From: Xiphydria camelus
Taxonomy: Eukaryota; Arthropoda; Insecta; Hymenoptera; Xiphydriidae
Assembly: GCA_963678675.1 (NCBI GenBank)
Contig: OY783199.1
Span: 11,460,708 to 11,524,707 of the forward strand
Length of the DNA: 64,000 nucleotides
Reading direction: 5' to 3'
Part shown: positions 1 to 9,739 of the stretch, piece after piece
Layout of the letters: every line of letters begins with the position of its first letter
Numbering within the stretch: the stretch's first letter is position 1
Notes under the pieces: model-generated
Told to the model about the DNA's origin: nothing
The model's input: the letters and a program-made list of their open reading frames with translations, nothing else
The model's database searches: none
Program-made: the position numbers and the translations under genes

Positions 1-270
1 AGAACCGGTCGATGATCGTGAAGCAGTACTGCATACCTGAACAGAGAGTCATCTTGACGAGGTCGAGATGAACGTGGTCAAATCGGGCGTCCGGCGTTTC
101 AAAGTCGGCGAGAGCTGTGCGGTTGTGTTGCGATATCTTCGCATGCTGACATGGCTGGCAGCACTGCGCCCAGCGCGAGGTGTCCTTGCGCATGCTGGGC
201 CAGCAGTATTTCTGAGCTATCAGGCGCACGCTGGCGCAGACGCTGGGATGGGAAAGGTCGTGTACCACGC
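1..270 (-). pseudogene. pol: Gypsy integrase, N-terminal zinc domain and start of core
   Basis: In a third minus-strand frame the text reads HDLSHPS, then LIAQKYCWPSM, then WAQCCQPCQHAKI. This is the HHCC zinc-binding domain of LTR-element integrases, with the CxxC pair visible. The core opens with FDHVHLDLV, where the first catalytic aspartate sits, and then YCFTIIDRF before the window edge. The rest of the core and the C-terminal domain lie outside the window. Confidence 0.88.
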
Positions 271-814
271 TGAAGGCCGTCTTTCTGAGGCTGCGAAGGA
301 TGTATGGCCGTACAGTTCGCTGCTGTCGATGTCGAGGAGCTGAAGCGCGAGCGTTTCGGACTCACGGATGTGCGGCAGATCCGGGTCGTCCTTCTGATGT
401 TGAGCCAAGGTCGCAAGGCTGAGCCTCGATGGCATGTCGATGGCTTCCACCCGCGACAGCGCGTCGGCGACCACGTTGCCCTTCCCTTTCGTGTACGCGA
501 ACGTGACATGAAACTGGAGTAAGAAATCGAGTTGCCGTGACTGACGAGGGGAGGCTTTGTCGGGCGCTTGGTGGGGAACGTGCGTAAGCGGCTTGTGGTC
601 GGTGAAAAGAGTGAAGGGACGTCCCTCTAGGATGCTTCGAAAATGTTTGACTGCGGCGAAGGCGGCCATACGCGCTGTAACGGCGCTCCGCTTCGCTAAG
701 TTTGCGGGAGACGAAGCCGAGGGGTCTCCAATGACCGTCGGGGCTTTCTTGCTCGAGCGCAGCACCTATGGCGATATTGGAGGCGTCGGTGTGTAGACGG
801 AGGTTGGTATCGTG
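220..814 (-). pseudogene. pol: Gypsy RNase H domain and linker
   Basis: Past the TAG at 812-814 the pol frame continues as RNase H, with the catalytic segment HTDASN and then QESPDGHW and FVSRKLSEAE. Near 660 the frame shifts. The new frame gives AAVKHFRSILEGRPFTLFTDHKPLTHV, the conserved FTDHKPL box of Gypsy RNase H, then LDFLLQFHVTF and ADALSRV, which marks the linker to integrase. Another frameshift follows near 265. Residue order and spacing match other insect Gypsy elements. No intact protein can be made. Confidence 0.9.
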
Positions 815-2059
815 CTACAGGAAGGTGATCGTCGCGGCGGCGGCTAAGGCGAGCTTGGCGGCGACAAACGCTTCCTCCGCTGCCGGGGTCCACGTGATGG
901 GAGCGTTCTTCGGCCTCCACGGCGCGTGCTTGAGGAGATCGTTAAGCGGGGCGAAGATATGCGCAGCCTTGGGGAGACAGCGCCGATAATAACTGACCAG
1001 TCCGAGGAAACGCTGGAGCTGCGCCGTGTCCGTGGGTCTAGCGTAGGCCCGGATAGCATTGAACCGCGACGCTGGCAGCCTGGAGATTTCCGCCGAAATC
1101 TCGTACCCGAGGTAGATGGTGGAGTCCTTCGCGAGGTTGCATTTTTCCGGGTTGATTCTAATGCCTGTCACGCGCAGAGTTTCAAATAGCGCGCGGAAGT
1201 GGGCGAGATGTTCGGCCGGGCTGGTGGAGGCGATGATGATGTCGTCCATGTGCGCCCGAGCGAAGGGCAGATCTCGGAGAAGGTGGTCCATGGCTCGCTG
1301 CAGCGACTGCGCCGCGTTACGGAGCCCCAGGGATGACCGAGTGAACTCGTAAAGGCCGAACGGGATGCAGATCGCCTCGGTCAGGAGGGTGGCGAATTGA
1401 CTTTTTGCTACCGACGCTGGAATGGTGATGGCGACTGAGTGGATCGAGACCGCATTGATGGAGCCGATAGTGTGGATGTCGATGTCGATGTCGATGAGGC
1501 GCCTGCGGGTGAGGTCGACTGCCAGGTCGTAATGGGCGAGGAAGTTGGCTCCCAGGATCGGCGAGTTTACGTCCGCGATGAGGAACCGCCAAGGGAATGG
1601 GCGCCGTAGCCGCAAGTTAAGGACGAGACGATGTTCCCCAAAAGTGGCGATGACCGAAGTAATGGCGGCCGCTAGCGTGAGCTGGTGCGGGCGCAGCTCT
1701 CGCTTGAAGAGCGCGCGTGGCAGGAGCGAGACCGATGAGCCGGTATCTACTAAAAAACGTAGGTTCGAAGATGTGTCACGTACGTGTAGGCGGTGTTCCG
1801 AAGCTGCACCGACTGCTGCCGCCTGGTGAGCGGAAGGCGCTAGAGGTTTCCCGGCCGGGCGTTGTCCGTGCAGTGGGGCTTGCAGCGGGTGGCGTTTTCG
1901 CCGAACGGGAGTTCCAGCACGGGAGTTCGGGGGTGGTACCAGCACAGCGAAGGGCGCCGGGGATGCGCTACGAGACGAGGCTCCGCCGCGGGAGCGTCTC
2001 CTGGCGCGTCGTGAGTTGTTGCTGGAGACGGCAGCCGCTATCACCTGCAACGTGTTCTG
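815..2059 (-). pseudogene. pol: Gypsy pol: protease and partial reverse transcriptase
   Basis: Continuous in frame with gag after the TAG. About 100 codons in is the retropepsin active site VDTGSS (near 1,735-1,750), followed by the second protease half ending ILGANFLAHYDLAVD. RT then starts abruptly at the palm segment: FGLYEFTRSSLGLRNAAQ, then the catalytic box as HMDD (near 1,235-1,250), INPEKC, and the thumb/connection SYYRRCLPKAA. The fingers and the first catalytic aspartate region, roughly 100 residues in related elements, are missing between VAKSQFATLL and FGLYEF. This is an internal deletion that keeps the frame. The frame stops at TAG 812-814, again where a CAG codon would fit. Confidence 0.92.
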
Positions 2060-3088
2060 CTACTGCTGCAGTGTGCTCTTCTGCTGCTGCATCAAGGCGA
2101 GTAGTTGTGTGAACGTCGTCTGCAAGGCCGCGGACTCGCGCGTGCGGTAGGGCGACGGTGTGCGCGCGAAGATAGCGCTCGACGGCGTGTCTGCGCGGGA
2201 GGTCGACTGGACGGCTGCGACAGCTGGTGTAGTGGCGATGATTTCATCAGCGAGAGAGGCGAGTTGGTCGAGGAAGGTCGCTGGAAGAACCCGGCACAAG
2301 CGAGCGGCATAAGGCGGGAGCAGGTCCAGCCATTTGACTCGCAGCGCGTCCTCGGAGATGGCGGCACCTGCGAGGCGTTTCATGTGCCGAAGGAGTTGAG
2401 TGGGGGTGCGGTCGCCCAGCTGGACCTCGTTGAGCAACTGTTGTAGCTGGCGGTCCGGGGATAACGAGAACCGCTGCAGGACGACTCGCTTCAGGGATTT
2501 GTATTTGTCGGTTGCCGGCGGCGAGAGAATAACGTCCAAAACCTCCTGCGCTACGTCGTTAGGAAGGCTACAGACAAGTAAATCAAACCGGGAAGAGTCG
2601 GCGCGAATGCGGTGTGTATTGAAAGCGCATCGGCCAAACCAGAGTGTCGGATTGAAGCTCCAATAGCTGGGTATAACGCAGTGAGAGGCTGCTTCAACCG
2701 ATGAGGCCGGTTGCGAGAGCTCCGACGACGGCGGCTCGTCGGGGACCAGTGATGGCTGCATGTCGGCAAGTTGGCGGCCGCGTGTGCTCGATTCGGCGGG
2801 CTGTGGGAGATTACGGCGCGTGCCATGGACTAGCGCGGACGACGCGGGGAGATGGTGCGGTCGGCGCTGGAAGATGGTGCGGGCGACGCGGGAAGATGGC
2901 GTGGTCAGTGCGGGAAGGTGGCGCGGTCGGCGCAGGAAGATGGCGCAGTAGGCGCGGGGAGATGACGCGGTCGGCGCAGGAAGATGGCGCACACGGCGGT
3001 AATGACGGCGTTCCCGGCCGCGCTGGACGACTAGCGCGTGCCGGCGGGAAAAGATGGCCGGCGCACGATGGCAAGAGTGATATGGCAC
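2060..3088 (-). pseudogene. gag: Gypsy gag (capsid-like) region
   Basis: This open frame of about 340 codons should encode the structural polyprotein of the element. The C-terminal two thirds look like an insect Gypsy gag: a tryptophan-phenylalanine patch (LWFGRCAF), then LPNDVAQEVLDVI and a long run of helical, leucine-rich sequence typical of capsid. The N-terminal third is Pro/Arg/His-rich because it runs through a short tandem repeat, and may be leader rather than protein. The frame does not begin with ATG, so the start is uncertain. I see no CCHC zinc knuckle. It ends at a TAG (2,060-2,062) that lies in the same frame as the following pol, inside a glutamine-rich stretch where CAG would fit. 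Confidence 0.85.
2845..3000. repeat. Short GC-rich tandem repeat in the gag leader
   Basis: Four to five degenerate copies of a ~30-bp unit built on GGCGCGGTCGGCGC(A/T)GGAAGAT. It translates on the minus strand as repeated RHLPAPT-like blocks, which explains the low-complexity N-terminus of the gag frame. Confidence 0.7.
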
Positions 3089-3429
3089 CGCTCTCGGCGG
3101 CTTGGAAAGGAATCACCGGTCTTGACTTGAAGGGGAGTGCGTTGTCCTCCTGCGGGATTGCGTTGCAGCGGGCACTATTGTCCGGAGCGGCGGCGATAGC
3201 GCCTCGGCAATGATGTGGCGAGGGCGCTCTACTGGGCGATGATGGCCGAGCGAAGAGCCGTGATAGCGAAGGTGATGTGCGTCGCCGTCCAGAAGCAAAG
3301 TGATGAAACAGGAACACTGATGGGCGATGATGGCCGGGCCGGTGCGCTTCGCCGAGCAGAGGCGAGATGATGAACTGGCTGGTGTCCGAGGTGATGGCGT
3401 TCGCACCTCGGCGGCGGCGATTGAAGAAA

Positions 3430-3764
3430 CGTATTCTTTTGTCAGGGTCACTACTGAAGCAGCCACGCGGGCCGAAGGAAGGGAAAGGAAACGAAACGAA
3501 ACTAAACGAGGCTCAAGAACGAAGGAAGGCGAAGACTTTATTCGTCGAGACAAAGACCGATCAGCTACACGGAAAAACATCTGAACTGTGCGAACGTCGT
3601 GGCTGCTCTGCCGCGTCCCCACGCGTCGGTGGCGTCGGTTGCCCAAAACATGGCGGGGCGCGTATGCGCGGGAGCGGCTAACGGAACTCGGCTCTCAGAA
3701 TAAGGAGCTGCTTGCAACGGTGCTGCTGCTGGCGGCAAGGCTGAGCCTCCACACATATACGTAC
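3430..3764 (-). repeat. Candidate 5' LTR of the Gypsy element
   Basis: On the minus strand a TGTG start near 3,764 opens a region that holds an AATAAA polyadenylation signal (plus-strand TTTATT at 3,537-3,542). The transition to ordinary AT-rich DNA comes just outside, near 3,770-3,790. Without the other LTR the boundaries are guesses. The inner end is placed near 3,430-3,440 only because gag leader sequence seems to start there. Confidence 0.4.
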
Positions 3765-3789
3765 ACATATTCCGTATGCATATCAGGAA

Positions 3790-4150
3790 GATAGCATATC
3801 AGGAAGATATTATATTTTTTCATTAGAGTACCTTTTAGCTACGTTTTCACAGTCGATAAGAATTTTCACAAAAGAATCGCTATTATGCAAATTTATTACA
3901 CTTGCTTAACACAGCACAATTTTCAGAACTTAAAAATCTGCTTCCGATTTAGCGTTATAGCATAACTATGTATACGCGAGGTACGTTAACACTTGTAACA
4001 AAGGAAGAATGCCCGAAGATGATATATACAATTGTTGTAGTGAATTTTTTCTGCTAATATACCCAGCTCAGAGCTTCGCGCGAATGTATTTGACGCGAAA
4101 ATCTACCGAGGTTCTTAATGTTCTCGATAATAAACGATTGATTTTGTCGA
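3790..4150. other. AT-rich DNA without recognisable genes
   Basis: Scattered short CACAATT and TTAGCACA words resemble the tandem unit that follows, so this may be its decayed edge. No coding sequence or RNA gene seen. Confidence 0.5.
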
Positions 4151-4152
4151 AA

Positions 4153-4545
4153 AAGAAGCTCTTAGACTTACGAAGCTCACATTTATAGCACAAATTAGCA
4201 CAGATCTAGTACAATTCAAAACACACAATTCAGCACAATTTTCAAAATTTCGATAATTAAAAAGTGTGGGGATAGCAAACATTTAATTTTTTTCATTTCT
4301 ATTGAAAACTGTTAGATTTACGAAGCTCACGTTTACGGTACAAATTAGCATAAGACCAGCATAATTCAGCACAACTCTCTCAATTTTGAAATCCAAAAAA
4401 TGTGGGGCTACCCAAAATTTTAGTTTTTTTTTAATTTTTCCCGAAAACCATTAGTCTTACGAAGTTCGTATTTACGGCACAAACCTAGTACAATTCGACA
4501 CAATTTTTAAAATTACGAAATTGCAAAAGTGCGGGGCTAGCTTTA
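4153..4545. repeat. Three diverged tandem copies of a ~125-140-bp unit
   Basis: Each copy starts with TTAGxxTTACGAAG(C/T)TC, continues with GGCACAAATTAGCA-like and CAGCACAATTTT-like words and ends with AAGTG(T/C)GGGG(A/C)TA. Copies start near 4,157, 4,310 and 4,450. Divergence is high, so the array is old. It looks like a small satellite or the inside of a dead element. Confidence 0.7.
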
Positions 4546-5029
4546 CACATGTAAATCAATGGATCGTTCCAGCCCACGCGTGTAAGAATTTTCTTACTCC
4601 CATATTTATGTGCCTCCATATTTATCGCACTGCACAAACTCTGTTTCTTTGGAAGGAACGCGCTGTAGGGTTCTTCGTCACCCCCGCAAATCTAGCAATG
4701 TGAGACGTGAAGAAGTATACAGGGTCTTTGTTTTAATACATGCCAGTGGAGCGGGTTGCATATCAGTTGGCGCCCCCGATCCGCAGTGGTTTCCTGTAAT
4801 TCAGTGGTAATACCGACAGCCAAGACTCAAACCAAATGGAACTATCAGCCCGAAAAAACATTGGACATCTCAGTGGTTAAAGTGACAGATACCCCGATAT
4901 ATTCTCACAATACTTGTTTATATCTTTTCAAAACTGTTGACAAAATAAATGTAGGCAGTACTATTTTTTTGTTGACTCATTTTGTCGCTGATGACGGAAT
5001 GCGCGATGCCGCGAGTGCATTGTGTTAAG

Positions 5030-5312
5030 TTGAAATAAAAAAACGTGTGGCCGCCACACGCGGAAGAAGTGAAACTTCGATACTGCTGGGTAGAAAAGAA
5101 AACTAAACAAGTAATTAATAATAGTAATACCATGACATTTTAAGAGAATGTAGTTAAGAGATATGGTTTTAAAAACAATAGTACTACCATGACATTTTTA
5201 TTATGCCATGGTATTACTATTGTTAATTAATTGTTTAGTTTTCTTTTTTACCCATCAGTATCAAAGTTTCACTTCTTCCGCATGTGGCGGCTACACGTTT
5301 TGTTTTTTTTTA
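5030..5312. repeat. Foldback element F1
   Basis: An inverted repeat whose outer 45 bp (AACGTGTGGCCGCCACACGC, then GGAAGAAGTGAAACTTC) is shared with the foldback at 14,462-14,689. The inner arms (AAACTAAACAA..TAATTAATA and a palindromic ACCATGACATTTT block) are inverted copies of each other but unrelated to the inner arms of that second copy. Confidence 0.85.
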
Positions 5313-5451
5313 ACACGCAATTATTTCTCTCGGCAGAGATACTCTCCCGATGCGTGATTTCGCGCATACGGCTGTCAAGTGGCACGTGCGAATATCAAGC
5401 CATGTTCGAGCTTCTGTCGGTAAATTTGAGCCGCGTCAAAGGAGCTTCGAA

Positions 5452-5697
5452 ATATAGCGGTATCTATTACCGTGGGCACTGCAGAAAATGACTCATTCTG
5501 ACTTGTCCCATACCGCCCGCCTCGCCGTTACGACCGATTTTCGAGCGACAAAATACGCACATACTCTTGTCTCTTAATTGCACAGGTCGGTTGCGGGAGT
5601 ATGTTTCGGCGAATCTAGGCTACCTGAAGAGTTAATTGCCGGAAGAGTCGTAATGAACCCCTTACCACAATACCCATTGTAATAGATACCGCTATAC
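5452..5697. repeat. Small inverted repeat, MITE-like
   Basis: ATAGCGGTATCTATTAC near 5,453 recurs as its reverse complement near 5,679. The arms are ~25 bp and enclose ~220 bp of unrelated sequence. No coding content. Confidence 0.5.
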
Positions 5698-5997
5698 TTT
5701 GAACATTAAATCAGCTTTGTAAAGGGGAGAAATGACGAATTCAATACATGACCGATCCGGAAAATGTAACACCTGGATTTAGGCACGGGCCTTGGAAAAT
5801 ACCCAGCGTAATCTCTTGTTCCACATCATCCTCCCCCAACCAAGTATTTCTTTAATATCATACTCAGAGTGAAATTCAAAATAAAATTGCAAATACAAAT
5901 TATGAATATGAGATAAGAAAAAAGAATTCCGTCTTCCTAAAATGTCACTTGATAAAATCGAATAGTTCTGCCATTGCACGCCTATGTAAATCCCTAC

Positions 5998-6273
5998 TTA
6001 AATGCCAAATTCTGTTGGCATTTTTCGTTTATTTAATTTACTATGTGGTTCTTGATATGATAATCTACAAATAGAATGATAACAAACTTCCTTTGCTACA
6101 AAATCATTATCTACAATTTTTGTTAACAAGGTGAACAAGGTATAGTCTTTTAAAATGGAAGCATAGTGCTTCATTTTATTTTCAAATGATTTTGTACAAC
6201 ACGAAATTAAAGAAATTCTAGTTTTACCTTTATACCAATATACTTTATCACAAAAGTTTTCTTTAAAATACAT
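5998..6273 (-). pseudogene. Unrecognised short reading frame, possibly a transposon remnant
   Basis: A 91-codon frame with a cysteine/histidine patch (AKEVCYHSICRLSYQ) that resembles the YHxxC motif of several insect transposon-borne proteins. It sits inside the 4.7-7.6 kb element, next to sequence similar to the B-family element. No domain can be named. Chance is a real alternative. Confidence 0.25.
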
Positions 6274-6379
6274 ATACTTTTATTCTTAATAATATTTTTC
6301 TGTTGAGATCTTCTTATCTTTGGTAAGATTAGGCCTGCAGTCTAATTTCGACCGGTGAACTACTACCCACGTTCAGTTT

Positions 6380-6490
6380 TAACAATCAACAGGCCGCCGG
6401 CCGGCAGCGACATGTCATTTAACTTTGCATTTAACCTATGTAGCGGAAAGCGGCCGGCCGGCCGACTGAACGTGAATAGGCCCCTTTACT
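6380..6490 (+). repeat. Terminal fragment of the B-family element
   Basis: ATCAACAGGCC, then GGCAGCGACAT, TAGCGGAAAGC and GGCCGACTGAACGTG match 59,150-59,235 in the same orientation, the inner right end of element B. Only the end of the family is present here. Confidence 0.75.
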
Positions 6491-6639
6491 TGCAAAGGTT
6501 CCTACCGTTGCTCGTCCCTGACTCGTCCCTGCATTAACTCCTTTCATGTTCCGTAGCTGCGGATTGCCGGCAAACGCCAGCGAACCTTCATTGGCACTCG
6601 CTAAACCGTCTATGCTAGACCAACGAACGCGTTGGCGTT

Positions 6640-6741
6640 GGAAGCCCCCCACCACGAGCGCTTACCCCTCATTCGCTATGGAACTTCCGTTTCATGCTAG
6701 TTTCATTTTACTGCCTACCGCGCCGTAAGAAGTTTCACTTC
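6640..6741 (-). repeat. Element terminus with GAAGTGAAACTTC motif, copy 1
   Basis: On the minus strand, TTTTGAAGTGAAACTTCTTA, then CGGCGCGGTAGGCAGTAAAA, runs for ~100 bp nearly identical to 8,480-8,580 and then diverges completely. The 13-mer is at 6,729-6,741. I could not find a matching second end. Confidence 0.75.
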
Positions 6742-7014
6742 AAAAGACGACAAGATTTGAAAAGAACTATCATCAGATAAGTTTTCTTTTAATTGGCCGT
6801 TTTTATTATTAACTACATTCTAATTACTTACGTATAAAGAACAAATTCTTTGTAATCGTTTCATTGTTCTGTTTTCAATTATCTTGGACAAGAATTGGAT
6901 GAACCAATGAATCGGATCGATTTCAATTCCGACTATCAGGAAGCAAAGTAATAACAGTTTCATTATCACGAATCAACGTGGTAGCAGGGAAATAGGGGCT
7001 GGTGCAACCCCTAC

Positions 7015-7415
7015 ATATTCAATGGAATAACTACTTTATTGTTATTACTTTTTTATCGATATATTTCCTCTTTCATATTACCGCGAGTTCTGTTTTACAC
7101 ACCAACATGAAGTGTACCTGACATACATACTAATTGGAGAATGGTATCAAACCAGTCTTAGGACTGATAATTTTATGATGGTGACGCAATCAAAATGAGG
7201 TTAAAGCGGTCAGTTAGAAAGTATCTCATCTGATGGCAATTCTTCTGAAATACTGACGTCTTCTTTTCTGCTCTTTATGCACGACGTATAAGTAGTCAAA
7301 GAAAAATAGCACTGCTTCCATTCATTACCTCGATTATTCGAAAAAAATGCAAACGAGTATCAAACTATATTTGAGCGTCTGTCACTTTCACCACTATTGA
7401 GATGACCGATGTTTC
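7015..7415. repeat. Old fragments of repeat families Q and W
   Basis: 7,020-7,130 matches the Q palindrome arm (AATGGAATAACTACTTTATT, then CGATATATTTCCTCTTTC). 7,185-7,415 matches the W module found at 26.4, 32.8 and 52.2 kb (ATCTGATGGCAATTCTTCTG, then TGCTCTTTATGCAC). They lie side by side as in the later clusters but are more diverged. Confidence 0.7.
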
Positions 7416-7652
7416 TCAGACTGATACGTCTATTTAGTTCGGATCTTTTGGCTATCGGTATTACCACCGAATTACAGGAAACCCCGAAGCGGATGGAGTG
7501 CGCCAACCGATATGCAACCCGCTCCACTGGCGTGTATTAAAACAAAAACCTTGTATATAATACGCAAGAGTGCGATGTATACAGTACAAATGTATAGATA
7601 GGAACAACGGAAAGTTTTCATGGCATGTGCAATATATGTTTTTCCCCTCAAC

Positions 7653-7687
7653 CCCTCTCTCTCTCTCTCTTTCTCTCTCTCTTCCAG
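7653..7687 (+). promoter_or_regulatory. Splice acceptor with CT-repeat polypyrimidine tract
   Basis: A run of CT dinucleotides, broken by a single TTT, leads into TTCCAG (AG at 7,686-7,687). A microsatellite has become, or been recruited as, the polypyrimidine tract. The donor on the other side is GTGAGT from 8,009. Confidence 0.8.
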
Positions 7688-8008
7688 GAAAACCGTTTCC
7701 AGTGCGCAACTGTACTCTGGCCAATCAGACGTACACTAGCGTCGAAGTCAGGTGTGTACCCGGTTACGATGGCGGATTGACGCAAAAATTCGTGCTGGAG
7801 GTGTACCAAGGCGACCAGGACTTCCTGCCGATCATCCAACCCCTCTACAACATCACCAATCCCGAGGAGCCCGTCTTTTCTCTCTCTGGGCTCGAGGTCT
7901 CGGTCGACTCCGGCGTCCACGTTGCTGTATATGCAATGAACGGGAAAGGTCGGAGCGGTTCCATCTTCTTGAGCGAAGTCACCTTTCGGGACGCTGAGAA
8001 GCGAACGG
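7688..8008 (+). CDS. Internal exon of a sidestep-like Ig/FN3 cell-surface receptor
   Basis: The exon holds 106 complete codons plus a split codon at each end. It begins after a (CT)n polypyrimidine tract and TTCCAG and ends G|GTGAGT. Both introns are phase 1, the usual arrangement for exons carrying one extracellular Ig or FN3 domain. The peptide has one FN3-like domain: NCTLANQT, then VEVRCVPGYDGGLTQKF, LEVYQGD, FSLSGLEV and VAVYAMNGKGRSG. The DGGLxQxF and NxKGRS signatures match the membrane-proximal FN3 of the sidestep family, adhesion receptors that guide motor axons and recognise Beat proteins in flies. NCT and NIT are possible glycosylation sites. No other exon of this gene was found, so the flanking DNA is intron of this gene or sequence beside it. 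Another insect Ig-superfamily receptor is the main alternative. Confidence 0.85.
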
Positions 8009-8336
8009 GTGAGTGGAGCGGTCGATGACGACTGATTGATAACGGATAGAAAAGTTGATAGAGTCAACGCGTGCTCCCATATGTAACGGATGCGATTAAC
8101 GCGTTTTACCCCGCCTGTATGTCATATGCTGGTTGATTACGCGCTGTCGCGTCGTACCTAATGGATTTTCCGTGCGCGTAGCACATGCTTTATAGAAGTT
8201 AATACCATGTGCTTCTATACCGGGTGTTCCCAAACCTCTGAACCAGAGGAAAACCCTATGTTCATTAAAAACTTACGGACATAATGCAATTGATTTTACT
8301 GAAATCCGTTAAGAATTTACGGAGAAATTAATTATT

Positions 8337-8479
8337 AAAAAGTAATTAATATTTTATATTTATTCGGCATTGATGACGTTATATCAAGGCTCATGAAGGC
8401 CATGATAACGATAGCAATTGCGATTATCTTCTGTATGACGTCATCAATGCCGAATAAATTCAAAATATTAATTACTTTT
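8337..8479. repeat. 143-bp foldback MITE
   Basis: AAAAGTAATTAATATTTT at the left is inverted at the right, and ATTCGGCATTGATGACGT pairs with its reverse complement near 8,430-8,455. The right end abuts, with no spacer, the GAAGTGAAACTTC motif at 8,480. Confidence 0.8.
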
Positions 8480-8600
8480 GAAGTGAAACTTCTTACGGCA
8501 CTGTAGGCAGTAAAATGAAACTGACATGAAACGGAAATTCCATAGCGAATGAGGGGTAAGCGCTCGTGATGGGGGACGCTGTCGGTGGGATGACCAATGG
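8480..8600 (+). repeat. Element terminus with GAAGTGAAACTTC motif, copy 2
   Basis: Matches the 6,640-6,741 terminus for ~100 bp (TTACGGCACTGTAGGCAGTA, then GGTAAGCGCTCGTG). After that it enters unrelated GC-rich sequence up to about 8,970. Confidence 0.75.
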
Positions 8601-9039
8601 TAGGGAGGGTAGGGGAAGAGAGTGGTTAGCGCTCGTGGCGAGACCCTAGCGGGCGGGAGGGGAGGTGAGAGAAAATAAAATGCGTAATGCCGGAAGTACA
8701 CGCTCGCAGAGGAGACCCGAGCGCGAGACATTCCGAGACGAGGACTACTTGAGACGCGAGACCGTGAGCACTGTGTATACCCCCCACTTATACTTTCGCT
8801 TCCTTTGACTCATGTTGGAGACCGCTTCTAGACCGAGCGCACTGAGGGCGAGGCGAGAGGCCCTTGGATGAGGCGAGAACACCAGGTACATACATGCTCG
8901 CTCTCGCCTGATCTCGGGTCCCCTCGGCGAGCGGGTACTGTCGGAATAAGTCATGGCGGTTTTCGTTCAGCACGGCGAATTCTCATGAGAATTTACGTGT
9001 AAATTAATTATGTTGTCATAAAGAATATTAGTTCTATGT

Positions 9040-9632
<593 letters not shown>

Positions 9633-9739
9633 TATACAGGGTGAGTCGGGAGAATCGGACCAAACTCCAGGAGCGTATTGTACACAAGATGATAATGTGA
9701 AAAACTCATGTCCTTATCCGATTTTCATTTTTACAATCT

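Larger units (their letters stand above)
1..3764 (-). mobile_element. Degenerate Gypsy (Ty3) LTR retrotransposon, cut by the left edge
   Basis: Read on the minus strand, the order is LTR-like leader, gag, aspartic protease, reverse transcriptase, RNase H and the start of integrase, which is the Ty3/Gypsy order. The integrase is cut by the window edge, so the second LTR and the target-site duplication are not visible. The copy is dead. It has two in-frame TAG codons, at least two frameshifts and an internal deletion of the N-terminal half of RT. GC content is clearly higher than in the AT-rich DNA that starts near 3,790. Confidence 0.93.
4718..7555. mobile_element. 2.8-kb DNA element with ~100-bp terminal inverted repeats
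   Basis: The left end (4,718-4,815) starts TACAGGGTCTTTGTTTTAAT and matches the reverse complement of 7,455-7,555, including the shared words GGAGCGGGTTGCATATC and GGTTTCCTGTAATTC. TA dinucleotides flank both ends, which fits Tc1/mariner-type insertion. The interior has no transposase but holds other repeats: a foldback at 5,030, a fragment of the B family near 6,400 and pieces of the Q and W repeat families near 7.0-7.4 kb. It is non-autonomous and lies in the intron just before the 7,688 exon. Confidence 0.75.

Noticed and set aside
5740..5800. Homology of CCTGGATTTAGGCACGGGCC to the inside of element B near 58,790, inverted
   Set aside because: The shared stretch is short and the orientation disagrees with the nearby 6,380-6,490 B fragment, so I do not call a full B copy here.
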